Assembly (NCBI GenBank): GCA_944391015.1
Contig: CALXRZ010000005.1
Location: 1-54,385 of the forward strand
Direction: 5' to 3'
DNA: 54,385 nucleotides
Origin: an uncultured Clostridia bacterium
GTDB taxonomy: Bacteria > Bacillota > Clostridia > TANB77 > CAG-508
Below the pieces are notes generated by a model. That model saw nothing but the letters and a program-made list of their open reading frames with translations, did not search any database and was not told the DNA's origin. This document shows positions 43,383 to 50,460 of this stretch, in pieces (within the stretch, counting starts at the first letter, position 1; each line of letters starts with the position of its first letter). The position numbers were made by a program, and so were the translations under genes.

Positions 43383-43730
43383 CTATTCTACTATTTTGTC
43401 TCCAAGCTTTTTTCCGGCTAAAATATGGAAGTGAATATGTTTAACTTCTTGTCCAGAATCTTCTCCACAGTTTGAGATTACTCTAAAACCTTTTTCTGCA
43501 AAGCCTTCTTGTTTTGCAATTTTATTTATAATTTGAAAAATGTATGCAATTAAATTGCTATCTTCTTCTGAAACATCTAGCAATGTTTCTATATGCTTTT
43601 TTGGTATAACCAATATATGAATTGGCGCAGCTGGGTTCACATCGTGAAATGCTATAACCTTATCGTCTTCGTATACTATTTTTGATGGTATTTCTTTATT
43701 TATTATTTTACAAAAAATACAATTATCCAT
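43383..43730 (-). CDS. HIT-family nucleotide hydrolase (HinT-like)
   Basis: 115 residues, standard length. The zinc-type N-terminus CIFCKI and the histidine triad HIHFHIL near residue 97 are intact. Members hydrolyse adenosine phosphoramidates and related nucleotides. ATG after AAAGGAGAGAATAAAACA. It lies between alaS and the sortase on the same strand. Confidence 0.93.
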   Translation of the reverse strand: MDNCIFCKIINKEIPSKIVYEDDKVIAFHDVNPAAPIHILVIPKKHIETLLDVSEEDSNLIAYIFQIINKIAKQEGFAEKGFRVISNCGEDSGQEVKHIHFHILAGKKLGDKIVE

Positions 43731-43843
43731 TGTTTTATTCTCTCCTTTTTACAGTACTAATTTTCACAACCTTTTTCCGTTGTATCAGTACTTTTTTATA
43801 CTATATTCTTTTGTTTATAATCTATTGTGGTCATTTTTGTTTG

Positions 43844-45598
43844 TTACTCTAAAATTGCCTTTATTCTTCTTACTCCTGCTGAGCTAGACTCTTCTTTTAG
43901 TATTTTGAAATGTCCTAATTCTCCTGTATGTGTTACGTGAGGGCCACCACAAATTTCCTTACTAAAATCTCCTATTGTATATACTTTTACTTTTTCTCCA
44001 TATTTATTTTCAAATAGTCCCATTGCTCCAGATTTTTTTGCTTCTTCCAATGTCATTTCTTCGCAAGTTACTGGTAAATCTCTTTTTATTTGTTCGTTTA
44101 CTATATCTTCTACTTGCTTTAATTGTTCTTTTGTCATTTTTTCTGGGTGAGAAAAGTCAAATCTTAATCTTTCTGTTGTAATGTTTGAACCTTTTTGTGT
44201 TGCGTGCTCTCCTAAAACTATTTGCAAAGCTTTATGAAGTAAGTGTGTAGCTGTATGGTAGCTAATAGTTTTTTCATTTTGTTCTGCTAGCCCACCTTTG
44301 AATTTTTGCTCACTGCCTAATCTTGATTTTGCCTGATGCTCTTTAAATAATTTATCGAACTCAGAGTTATCTATTGTAAAGCCTTGTTCTCTAGCTAAGT
44401 CTGCTGTAATTTCTGGTGGAAAACCATAAGTTTCATATAGTTTAAATATAGTTTGTCCATCTATTACTGTTTTATTTTCTGCTTTTGCTTTATTTATATA
44501 TTTTTCAAATTCTTTTTCTCCGTGTGCAAGTGTTTTTGTAAACTTGTCCTTTTCTTCGATGATTACTTGCTTTATTGTATCTCTATTTTTTTCTAGTTCT
44601 GGATACATTTCTTTTAAAATGTCTATGTCTAGGTCTATTAAATTTCCAAGCTCATTTAAGTCTATTTGTAGTTTATTTAGGTGTCTAGACATTCTTCTTA
44701 TTAACTTTCTTAAAACATATCCTCTATCTATGTTTGAAGGTCTTCCACCATCAGCTATAACCATCATACTTGCTCTTAGGTGTTCTGCTACTATTCTTCT
44801 GCTCTCTATGCTATCTGCTTTTGCAAGTTCTTTTAGCTTGTCCATTACTGGTGCAAAAAGTTCTGTATCAAAAGGTGTTTCTTTGCCTTGTAATAGCATT
44901 GTCATTCTTTCTAATCCCAAACCAGTATCAACATTGTGTTGTTTTAGTTTTGTGTATGTACCATCTTTTGACTTATAATACTCCATAAATACATTGTTCC
45001 AAATTTCAACATATTTGCCACAATCACAAGATGGCTGACAATTTGGTGAGCACGCTGGCTTTCCAGTATCGTAAAACATTTCTGTGTCTGGTCCACAAGG
45101 TCCTTCTTCTCCGGCTATCCACCAGTTATCATCTTTTCCATAATAATAGATTTTATCTTCTGGGATTCCTGCCTTTTTCCAACATTCTGCAGTGACAGTA
45201 TCTCTTGGAGCATCTTCATCACCAGCAAAACAAGTAACAGATAGCTTTTCTACTGGAATTCCGAGTTCTTTTGTTAAAAACTCAAAACTCATAGCTATAG
45301 ATTCTTCTTTAAAATAGTCACCTAATGACCAGTTGCCAAGCATTTCGAAGTATGTTAAGTGTCTATTATCTCCTACTTCATCTATGTCATTAGTACGCAA
45401 GCATTTTTGATAATCTGTAAGCCTTGTTCCCTCTGGATGTTTTTCTCCTAATAAATATGGTACCAATGGTTGCATACCAGCTGTTGTAAATAATACAGAT
45501 GGATCATTTTCTGGTATTAGTGGTGCACTTGGTATTATTTTATGTCCGTGATTTTTAAAATAATTTAAGTATTTATTTCTTATTTCTATTGCCTTCAT
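43844..45598 (-). CDS. alaS: Alanine--tRNA ligase, short form without DHHA1/C-Ala domain
   Basis: 584 residues. It contains the class II catalytic core (FTTAGMQPLVPYLLG; WWIAGEEGPCGPDTEMFY; GLGLERMTMLL), the tRNA-recognition region and the editing domain with its zinc ligands HTATHLLHKAL and CGGPHVTHT. It then stops cleanly at SSAGVRRIKAILE. Usual bacterial AlaRS has about 870 residues with a dimerising and tRNA-elbow-binding C-Ala domain. Sequence after the stop shows no continuation in any frame, so the short form looks natural. A second, full-length alaS elsewhere cannot be excluded. ATG at 45598 with GGGGAATATAT upstream. No T-box seen. Confidence 0.92.
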   Translation of the reverse strand: MKAIEIRNKYLNYFKNHGHKIIPSAPLIPENDPSVLFTTAGMQPLVPYLLGEKHPEGTRLTDYQKCLRTNDIDEVGDNRHLTYFEMLGNWSLGDYFKEESIAMSFEFLTKELGIPVEKLSVTCFAGDEDAPRDTVTAECWKKAGIPEDKIYYYGKDDNWWIAGEEGPCGPDTEMFYDTGKPACSPNCQPSCDCGKYVEIWNNVFMEYYKSKDGTYTKLKQHNVDTGLGLERMTMLLQGKETPFDTELFAPVMDKLKELAKADSIESRRIVAEHLRASMMVIADGGRPSNIDRGYVLRKLIRRMSRHLNKLQIDLNELGNLIDLDIDILKEMYPELEKNRDTIKQVIIEEKDKFTKTLAHGEKEFEKYINKAKAENKTVIDGQTIFKLYETYGFPPEITADLAREQGFTIDNSEFDKLFKEHQAKSRLGSEQKFKGGLAEQNEKTISYHTATHLLHKALQIVLGEHATQKGSNITTERLRFDFSHPEKMTKEQLKQVEDIVNEQIKRDLPVTCEEMTLEEAKKSGAMGLFENKYGEKVKVYTIGDFSKEICGGPHVTHTGELGHFKILKEESSSAGVRRIKAILE

Positions 45599-45687
45599 AT
45601 ATATTCCCCTATTCTTTGTTAAACTATTCTAATGTTTGCTATTAGACATAAAAATTATATTACATAATTTAACAAATTGCAATAGTT

Positions 45688-45729
45688 AGTGTGGACAAAA
45701 GAATAAGATAAGTTACTTTTGTCCACTCT
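45688..45729. terminator. Bidirectional terminator between spoVM and alaS
   Basis: AGTGTGGACAAAAG (45688-45701) pairs with CTTTTGTCCACTCT (45716-45729) with one mismatch, followed by AATTTTT on the plus strand. It most likely ends spoVM. Confidence 0.7.
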
Positions 45730-45748
45730 AATTTTTCTTGTATTCTTC

Positions 45749-45829
45749 TTATGTATTGTCCTTAATTCCAAAAATAAATTTTACAATTCCTCTTAGGAAT
45801 TTTGGAACTTTTTTTACAACTATAGTCAT
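45749..45829 (-). CDS. spoVM: Stage V sporulation protein SpoVM, 26 residues
   Basis: An amphipathic-helix peptide that marks the convex forespore membrane and anchors the spore-coat ATPase SpoIVA. It has exactly 26 codons, as in Bacillus, and the core KVPKFLRGIVKFIFG aligns position for position with the Bacillus KLPKFLGGIVRAMLG; the key Pro is at residue 9. AAGGAGGGAATAAAT precedes the ATG. In Bacillus spoVM lies next to the rlmN-prpC-prkC-rsgA-rpe block, which is 3 kb away here, so synteny supports the call. It is small enough to be missed by most gene finders. Confidence 0.92.
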   Translation of the reverse strand: MTIVVKKVPKFLRGIVKFIFGIKDNT

Positions 45830-45857
45830 ATTTATTCCCTCCTTAGCAATAAATAGT

Positions 45858-46014
45858 TTAAGAACATAGCCACATTAACCCTACTGCTACAACTATTATT
45901 CCTATTATAAATAACCATCCTGATAGTGGAAGTAATAACACTAAAAGCATACCCAAACCTAATCCTATTAAACAAACTGCTAATGTTTTTTTTAATATTT
46001 TACACATTTTCACA
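45858..46014 (-). pseudogene. Small two-segment membrane protein, frame broken by one base
   Basis: From the GTG at 46014 (GGGAGGTAATAAT upstream) the frame reads MKMCKILKKTLAVCLIGL. Then, after one extra base near 45960, a second frame reads LGMLLVLLLPLSGWLFIIGIIVVAVGLMWLC to the stop at 45858. Joined, they make a 51-residue protein with two hydrophobic helices, a sensible product; each half alone is not. The original could also start at an internal ATG and encode only the second helix. It lies just upstream of spoVM on the same strand. Confidence 0.45.
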
Positions 46015-46079
46015 TTATTACCTCCCATCATTTGTATATTATATTAGTTTTCTATTGTGTTTGTTACCATTTTATGTTA

Positions 46080-46172
46080 GTTTGCTTTGTATAATAGAAT
46101 GAGTATTGCTATCTGGCTTGCTTCTAGTTTTGTAAGATTATCTGTTTGCTTTGCATAATAGAAAGAGTATTG
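46080..46172 (+). repeat. Two 29-bp direct repeats upstream of nth
   Basis: GTTTGCTTTGTATAATAGAA... (46080-46108) recurs at 46144-46172 with two changes. Each copy contains a TATAAT or CATAAT -10-like hexamer. They may be duplicated promoters or regulator sites for nth. Confidence 0.55.
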
Positions 46173-46220
46173 TAAAATTGCTCATTTTGTGGTTTAATAG
46201 TAGTATTGGAGGAATTAGTT

Positions 46221-46862
46221 ATGGAAAAAGATGTAGCAATAAAAATAATAGATATTTTAAAGCAAACTTATCCAGATGCCAAGTGTAGCCTTGATTTTAG
46301 CACTCCTTTCGAGATGTTAGTTGCAGTTATACTTTCGGCTCAGTGTACAGATGAAAGAGTTAATAAAACCACACCATCAATATTTTGTAAATATTCTACT
46401 CCAGAAGATTTTAACAATATGCCATTGGAAACACTAGAAGAACTTATACATCCTTGTGGTTTTTATAAAAATAAAGCCAAAAACATAAAACTTACTGCTA
46501 AGAAAATTGTAGAGGAATTTAATGGAAAAGTGCCAGATACTATGGATGAATTGTTATCTTTACCAGGAGTTGGAAGAAAAACGGCAAATGTAGTTATGCT
46601 AGAAGCTTTTAACAAGCCTCAAGGTATAGCAGTGGATACGCACGCAAAAAGATTATCTAATAGAATCGGCTTTTCTGCTGAGCAAACTCCTGAAAAGATT
46701 GAGCAAGACTTATTAAAGCTTTTTCCTTATGAGTACTTAAAAGATATCAATCATATTTTAATATATCACGGCAGAGCAATTTGTACTGCGCGCTCACCTA
46801 AATGTGATTCTTGCCCTATAAATTCATATTGTAAAAGCTTTAAAGCTAAAAATTTTAATTAA
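46221..46862 (+). CDS. nth: Endonuclease III
   Basis: DNA glycosylase and AP lyase that removes oxidised pyrimidines. 213 residues from the ATG at 46221 (GGAGGA at about 46208-46213); an in-frame TTG further up overlaps that site and is not the start. The helix-hairpin-helix is LPGVGRKTANVVM with the catalytic Lys; the catalytic Asp lies in VDTHAKRLSNRIG. The C-terminal iron-sulfur loop has C-x6-C-x2-C-x5-C (CTARSPKCDSCPINSYC). All key residues are intact. Confidence 0.96.
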   Translation: MEKDVAIKIIDILKQTYPDAKCSLDFSTPFEMLVAVILSAQCTDERVNKTTPSIFCKYSTPEDFNNMPLETLEELIHPCGFYKNKAKNIKLTAKKIVEEFNGKVPDTMDELLSLPGVGRKTANVVMLEAFNKPQGIAVDTHAKRLSNRIGFSAEQTPEKIEQDLLKLFPYEYLKDINHILIYHGRAICTARSPKCDSCPINSYCKSFKAKNFN

Positions 46863-47009
46863 AATTATTTATTTGAGTTAAAATTTTAAACATACTGGCT
46901 TTCAACAATATCAAATTAAATGTTGATTTTCACTGTACAATGAAAAAGTTAAAATTTTTACATATTTTTTTAATTTCACCTCATAATATAAATTGTGGGG
47001 TGCTTTATT

Positions 47010-47141
47010 TTGATAAATATAAATTGTTCTTGTGATTGTAAATATCAAATTGATGGCAAATGTTATTTGCAAGATGTTAAATCTCAAAAAGTCACGGCTA
47101 ATCCTTTAAATAAGGATTGTATTTATTACACCAAAAAATAA
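47010..47141 (+). CDS. 43-residue Cys-rich protein
   Basis: TTG start after GTGGGGTG. The sequence begins MINCSC-like as INCSCDCKYQ, contains DGKCYL and ends KDCIYYTKK: five cysteines in the C-x-C-x-C ... C ... C pattern. Similar tiny proteins are widespread in Clostridia and are often mislabelled 'hydroxymyristoyl-ACP dehydratase'; I do not accept that name. It is probably a metal-binding or redox knuckle of unknown role. It lies between nth and the polymer-forming protein gene, with a promoter for the latter starting at its stop codon. Confidence 0.7.
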   Translation: MININCSCDCKYQIDGKCYLQDVKSQKVTANPLNKDCIYYTKK

Positions 47142-47170
47142 TTGACAAACCTCTCTTTAAATTATATTAT
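47142..47170 (+). promoter_or_regulatory. Promoter of the polymer-forming protein gene
   Basis: TTGACA (47142-47147), a 17-base spacer and TATTAT (47165-47170), 28 bases before the TTG start. Confidence 0.8.
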
Positions 47171-47197
47171 ATGTATGTATTTTAAGGAGGGATTATT

Positions 47198-48370
47198 TTG
47201 AAAAATTATTTATTTAAAATAATATTATGCACTTTTTTAGTGCTAGTAGTTTTTTCTACTTTTGTTTTTGCAACTGATGAAAACATACCAGAAAATCAAG
47301 TTGTATCTACAAATGAAGAAGTCACTTCTCCATCTGAAGATGGCGAAATATTGGCCTCTTACGAAACTGATTACGACCTAGTTTATTCAGATATGTACTT
47401 GTTTGATAATAATGTAGAAATATCACAAGTTGTAGATGGAAATGTATTTGTTTATGCTGGAACCGTTAAAGTTACTGGTGCAATTAGTGGGAATCTTTTT
47501 GTTCTTGCTGAAAATTTAGATATTGATGAAGACGCAATAATTCAAGGAAGTGTATTTGCTTTTGCAAATGATATAACTATTTCAGGTATTGTTTCTGATG
47601 TGTACTCAATGAGTAATAACTTTAATTTGGAAGAAAAGGCTATAGTTAAAAGGAACATATATGTAATGTCTGGTGCTACAGATCTAACAGGGCAAGTTTC
47701 CAGAGATGCTTATATTTCTACAAAAAGCTTAAGTTTTGGTGAGGGTGCCAAAGAAGTAATAAAAGGTAATTTGAATTATAGCTCATATAACGAAGTAGAA
47801 CTAGATGAAGGTATTGTTAAAGGTGAAGTAAAATTTTCTCAAATGAGTGGAAATAACCAAAGCATTGGTTCTATAATATTAGGCGTTATATCCAATATTA
47901 TACTAGCATTGATATTTTCTGTTGCAATAGTGCTAATTTCTTTATGGATTGCTCCAAAATTTAAAGACAGAGCGAGCGAAATATTAGAAAAGAAAAATTT
48001 ATCAGCATTTGGTTATGGATTACTTGTATTTTTCGGTGGAATAGTTGCTGCATTTATCTTGCTATTATTTACTTATGGCTTTGGTGCAAGTATTGGATTA
48101 TTCTTAATAGCTATAGTAGTTATTGCATATATTGCATCTAGCACAGTATTTAGTATGTCCGTTGGGGCATTGATTGCTAAAAAAATCAAATCTGAAAAGA
48201 TTGGCATTTATGTACTTTTTGCTTTATTAGTTGTACTAGCACTTAACTTAATTGAGTATATTCCTTACATAGGAACTCCAATAAAATTTATAGCATCAAT
48301 GCTTGGACTAGGAATACTTTGCATAAATGCATATAAAAGAAAAGATTTAGTTACAGGCAAAGCAGAATAA
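47198..48370 (+). CDS. Membrane-anchored polymer-forming (bactofilin-like) protein
   Basis: 390 residues, TTG start after AAGGAGGG. Signal peptide about 1-27 (ending FVFATDE). Residues about 50-215 are short repeated beta strands (VDGNVFVYAGTVKVTGAISGNLFVLAENLDI) typical of polymer-forming beta-helix proteins such as bactofilins. Four hydrophobic helices follow (about 222-365), then a short basic tail (KRKDLVTGKAE). The beta-helix is predicted outside the membrane, unlike cytosolic bactofilins. A role in envelope shape or stress is suggested by the family but unproven. Monocistronic with its own promoter and a very strong terminator. Confidence 0.82.
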   Translation: MKNYLFKIILCTFLVLVVFSTFVFATDENIPENQVVSTNEEVTSPSEDGEILASYETDYDLVYSDMYLFDNNVEISQVVDGNVFVYAGTVKVTGAISGNLFVLAENLDIDEDAIIQGSVFAFANDITISGIVSDVYSMSNNFNLEEKAIVKRNIYVMSGATDLTGQVSRDAYISTKSLSFGEGAKEVIKGNLNYSSYNEVELDEGIVKGEVKFSQMSGNNQSIGSIILGVISNIILALIFSVAIVLISLWIAPKFKDRASEILEKKNLSAFGYGLLVFFGGIVAAFILLLFTYGFGASIGLFLIAIVVIAYIASSTVFSMSVGALIAKKIKSEKIGIYVLFALLVVLALNLIEYIPYIGTPIKFIASMLGLGILCINAYKRKDLVTGKAE

Positions 48371-48475
48371 TGTCAGGCTTTGGTGTCATGTTTTGAGACA
48401 GGTCTAAAAGTGGCAGAGTTGTCAGGTTTGAGGACAGGTCTAAGCAAGACAAAAGTGTCGTACTTGGGAACATAT
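48371..48475. repeat. Repeat-rich spacer with GACAGGTCTAA words
   Basis: TTTGGTGTCATG, GAGACAGGTCTAAAAGTGGCAG and GTTTGAGGACAGGTCTAAGCAAG are partial copies of the GACAGG/GTGGCA-type repeats seen at 7899-8072 and 49243-49345. GACAGGTCTAA occurs twice, about 40 bases apart. No ORF. Confidence 0.5.
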
Positions 48476-48488
48476 ATATTCTATAAGG

Positions 48489-48537
48489 AAAAAATCTACA
48501 TTCTAACTAATAAACTTAGTTAGAATGTAGATTTTTT
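48489..48537. terminator. Strong bidirectional terminator, 22-bp perfect stem
   Basis: 48489-48510 and 48516-48537 are perfect reverse complements around a 5-base loop, with A and T runs at the base. It ends the polymer-forming protein gene (plus) and rpe (minus). Confidence 0.92.
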
Positions 48538-48569
48538 GTAATGTTATAGAGTATGTAATGATATAGTGA

Positions 48570-49229
48570 TTACTCTTCCTTTAATTTTTCTACTGTTTCT
48601 TTATAATTCTCTGAACTAATTATGCTAGTTCCTGCCACAACAATATCACATCCTGCATTTTTCAATTCTTCTACATTATCCTCATTTATACCACCATCTG
48701 CCTCTATATCCACCTCAAGCCCATTTTTGTTTATATATTCTTTTAATGTCTTGATTTTTTCTATAGTTTCTGGTATTAGCTTTTGTCCACCTTTACCTGG
48801 TTCTACCGTCATAACAAGTACTGTATGAATAAAAGGAAGTATACTATATATTTTTTCCACCTCTGTATTTGGTTTAATGCTTACTCCCACTTTACAGTTA
48901 TTTTTTTTTATATAATCTATCCACTCTTTTAACTCTTCCTCGTTATTGGCTGATTCATAATGAACAGTAATATTTCGTGGTTCAAATATCATATAGCTTT
49001 TTATGTACGACATAACATCCTTAACCATTAAATGTACATCTAATGGAATATTGGTTATTGTATTCAAATATTCTGTATATTCTGTCATAAGACTCGTTGT
49101 ATTGTTTTCTACAAACTCACCATCCATAACATCTATATGAAAATAATCTATACCTGATGTTTCTAAATTATAAAATGTTTTAATACAATTTTCTTTCTTC
49201 ACACTTAAAATTGAAGCTGAAACTTCCAT
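48570..49229 (-). CDS. rpe: Ribulose-phosphate 3-epimerase
   Basis: Interconverts ribulose 5-phosphate and xylulose 5-phosphate. 219 residues from the ATG at 49229 (AAGGAGGAAAAAAG upstream); the frame runs 21 codons further through repeat sequence and is not the start. TIM-barrel motifs: VSASILSV, DYFHIDVMDGEFVENN, DVHLMVKD, VLVMTVEPGKGGQ, DIEADGGINEDN and VVAGTSIIS. Last gene of the rlmN-prpC-prkC-rsgA-rpe block, a widely conserved Firmicute order. The repeat cluster between rsgA and rpe breaks the usual tight spacing. Confidence 0.95.
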   Translation of the reverse strand: MEVSASILSVKKENCIKTFYNLETSGIDYFHIDVMDGEFVENNTTSLMTEYTEYLNTITNIPLDVHLMVKDVMSYIKSYMIFEPRNITVHYESANNEEELKEWIDYIKKNNCKVGVSIKPNTEVEKIYSILPFIHTVLVMTVEPGKGGQKLIPETIEKIKTLKEYINKNGLEVDIEADGGINEDNVEELKNAGCDIVVAGTSIISSENYKETVEKLKEE

Positions 49230-49242
49230 CTTTTTTCCTCCT

Positions 49243-49345
49243 TTTGGCATTTTTGGCACTTTGGTGCCTATCACAAAAGTGCCATTTGGCACTTTTGGGG
49301 ACAGGCTTGTTTAATATTGTCGTCTTTAGACCTGTCACCAAGCCC
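49243..49345. repeat. Repeat cluster between rsgA and rpe, includes core GGGGACAGGCTTG
   Basis: Contains GGCACTTTGGTGCC, CACAAAAGTGCC, GGCACTTTTGGGGACAGGCTTG (core 49297-49309), GACCTGTC and CCCGACAG. It is nearly a copy of the cluster upstream of addA: both run GGCACTTTGGTGCCT.TCAC, then a TGCCATTTGGCACTTTTGGGGACAGG stretch. Confidence 0.7.
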
Positions 49346-49350
49346 GACAG

Positions 49351-50199
49351 CTAAAGCTCACAAAATCTCTCATACCTATCTTTTGAAATTTTTCCTTCTT
49401 GTACAGCCCTTTTTATGCCACAGTTTTCTTCTTTTTTATGGCTACAGTCTGCATATTCGCAATCTGCTAAATATGGTCTAAACTCAATAAAGTATTTTGC
49501 TAAATCGCTTTTTTCTATTTCACTTATATCAAATGTTGAAAAGCCAGGAGTATCTGCTATGTATGAGTTTTCTCCTATTTTATACAGTAACACTTGCGTT
49601 GTAGTATTTTTTCCTCTTTTATTTTTACTACTAATGTTTCCCTCTTCTGCGATTTGTTTTCCTAATATAGAATTGATTAAAGTAGATTTTCCCACTCCTG
49701 AATTTCCGGAAAATGCTGTTATGTTGTTTTGCAAATATTTTTTTATTTGGTCTACTCCCACATTATTTTTAGCATCTGTTTTTATTACTGTGTATCCTAT
49801 TTTACTATATAAGTTGTATATATATTCTATTTTTTCTTCATCTTCTAAGTCTATTTTGTTTAAGCATATAATTGGTTTTATGTCCATATATTCTGCATAT
49901 ACTAGTTGTTTATCTAATAATAATAAGTCTGGTTTTGGAAGTTTCATAGATACTACTAAAATTATTTGTGTTAAGTTTGCCATTTTAGGTCTTTTTATGT
50001 AATTTTTTCTTTCTAGTATTTTTTCTATTACTCCAACTTTTTTATTTTCGTCTGTTATATCTACCTCTACTAAGTCTCCTGCTACGGGGCTTATTTCTCC
50101 TGCTTTAAATTTTCCTCTTGCATTGCAGTTATATACTATATTATTTGTTTCTACTTTGTATAAGTCAGATATGTTGCTTGTAACTATTCCTTTTTGCAC
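49351..50199 (-). CDS. rsgA: Ribosome small subunit biogenesis GTPase RsgA
   Basis: Circularly permuted GTPase that checks maturation of the 30S subunit. 282 residues. OB-fold N-terminus, then the permuted order: G4 LNKID, G1 GNSGVGKSTLINS, G3 DTPGF. C-terminal zinc knuckle CEYADCSHKKEENCGIKRAV with the Cys/His ligands intact. Directly follows prkC in the block, as in Bacillus. ATG after AGGAGGGAATCAGT. Confidence 0.96.
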   Translation of the reverse strand: MQKGIVTSNISDLYKVETNNIVYNCNARGKFKAGEISPVAGDLVEVDITDENKKVGVIEKILERKNYIKRPKMANLTQIILVVSMKLPKPDLLLLDKQLVYAEYMDIKPIICLNKIDLEDEEKIEYIYNLYSKIGYTVIKTDAKNNVGVDQIKKYLQNNITAFSGNSGVGKSTLINSILGKQIAEEGNISSKNKRGKNTTTQVLLYKIGENSYIADTPGFSTFDISEIEKSDLAKYFIEFRPYLADCEYADCSHKKEENCGIKRAVQEGKISKDRYERFCEL

Positions 50200-50406
50200 T
50201 GATTCCCTCCTAATTGTTTATTTCTAAACATTTCCTATACATTATATCATATAAGGGAATAATTTCAAGCACGATATTTGGGTTTTGAGTTACAGATATT
50301 TTGGGTTTGAGTTACTGTGTTATTAAAAGATTTCATTTAACTTTTCACTTGATACTTCTTTATTAAAGCTATATTGTTCTATGTTATGTCATTATTACGC
50401 GACAAA

Positions 50407-50446
50407 AAACTTGGGATAATAACTAATATATTATTCTCCCAAGTTT
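50407..50446 (-). terminator. Hairpin between prkC and rsgA
   Basis: AAACTTGGGATAATAA (50407-50422) pairs with 50431-50446 with one mismatch. It lies right after the prkC stop on the minus strand. It may be a terminator or attenuator separating prkC from rsgA. The rest of 50200-50406 contains a repeated TTTGGGTTT(T)GAGTTAC word (about 50277-50315) and nothing else evident. Confidence 0.65.
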
Positions 50447-50460
50447 TATTTTCTCCTATT

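Noticed and set aside
47010..47141. Reading the 43-residue protein as an acyl-carrier dehydratase
   Set aside because: It is far too short for that fold and consists mainly of a Cys motif. The name seen for relatives is a propagated error.
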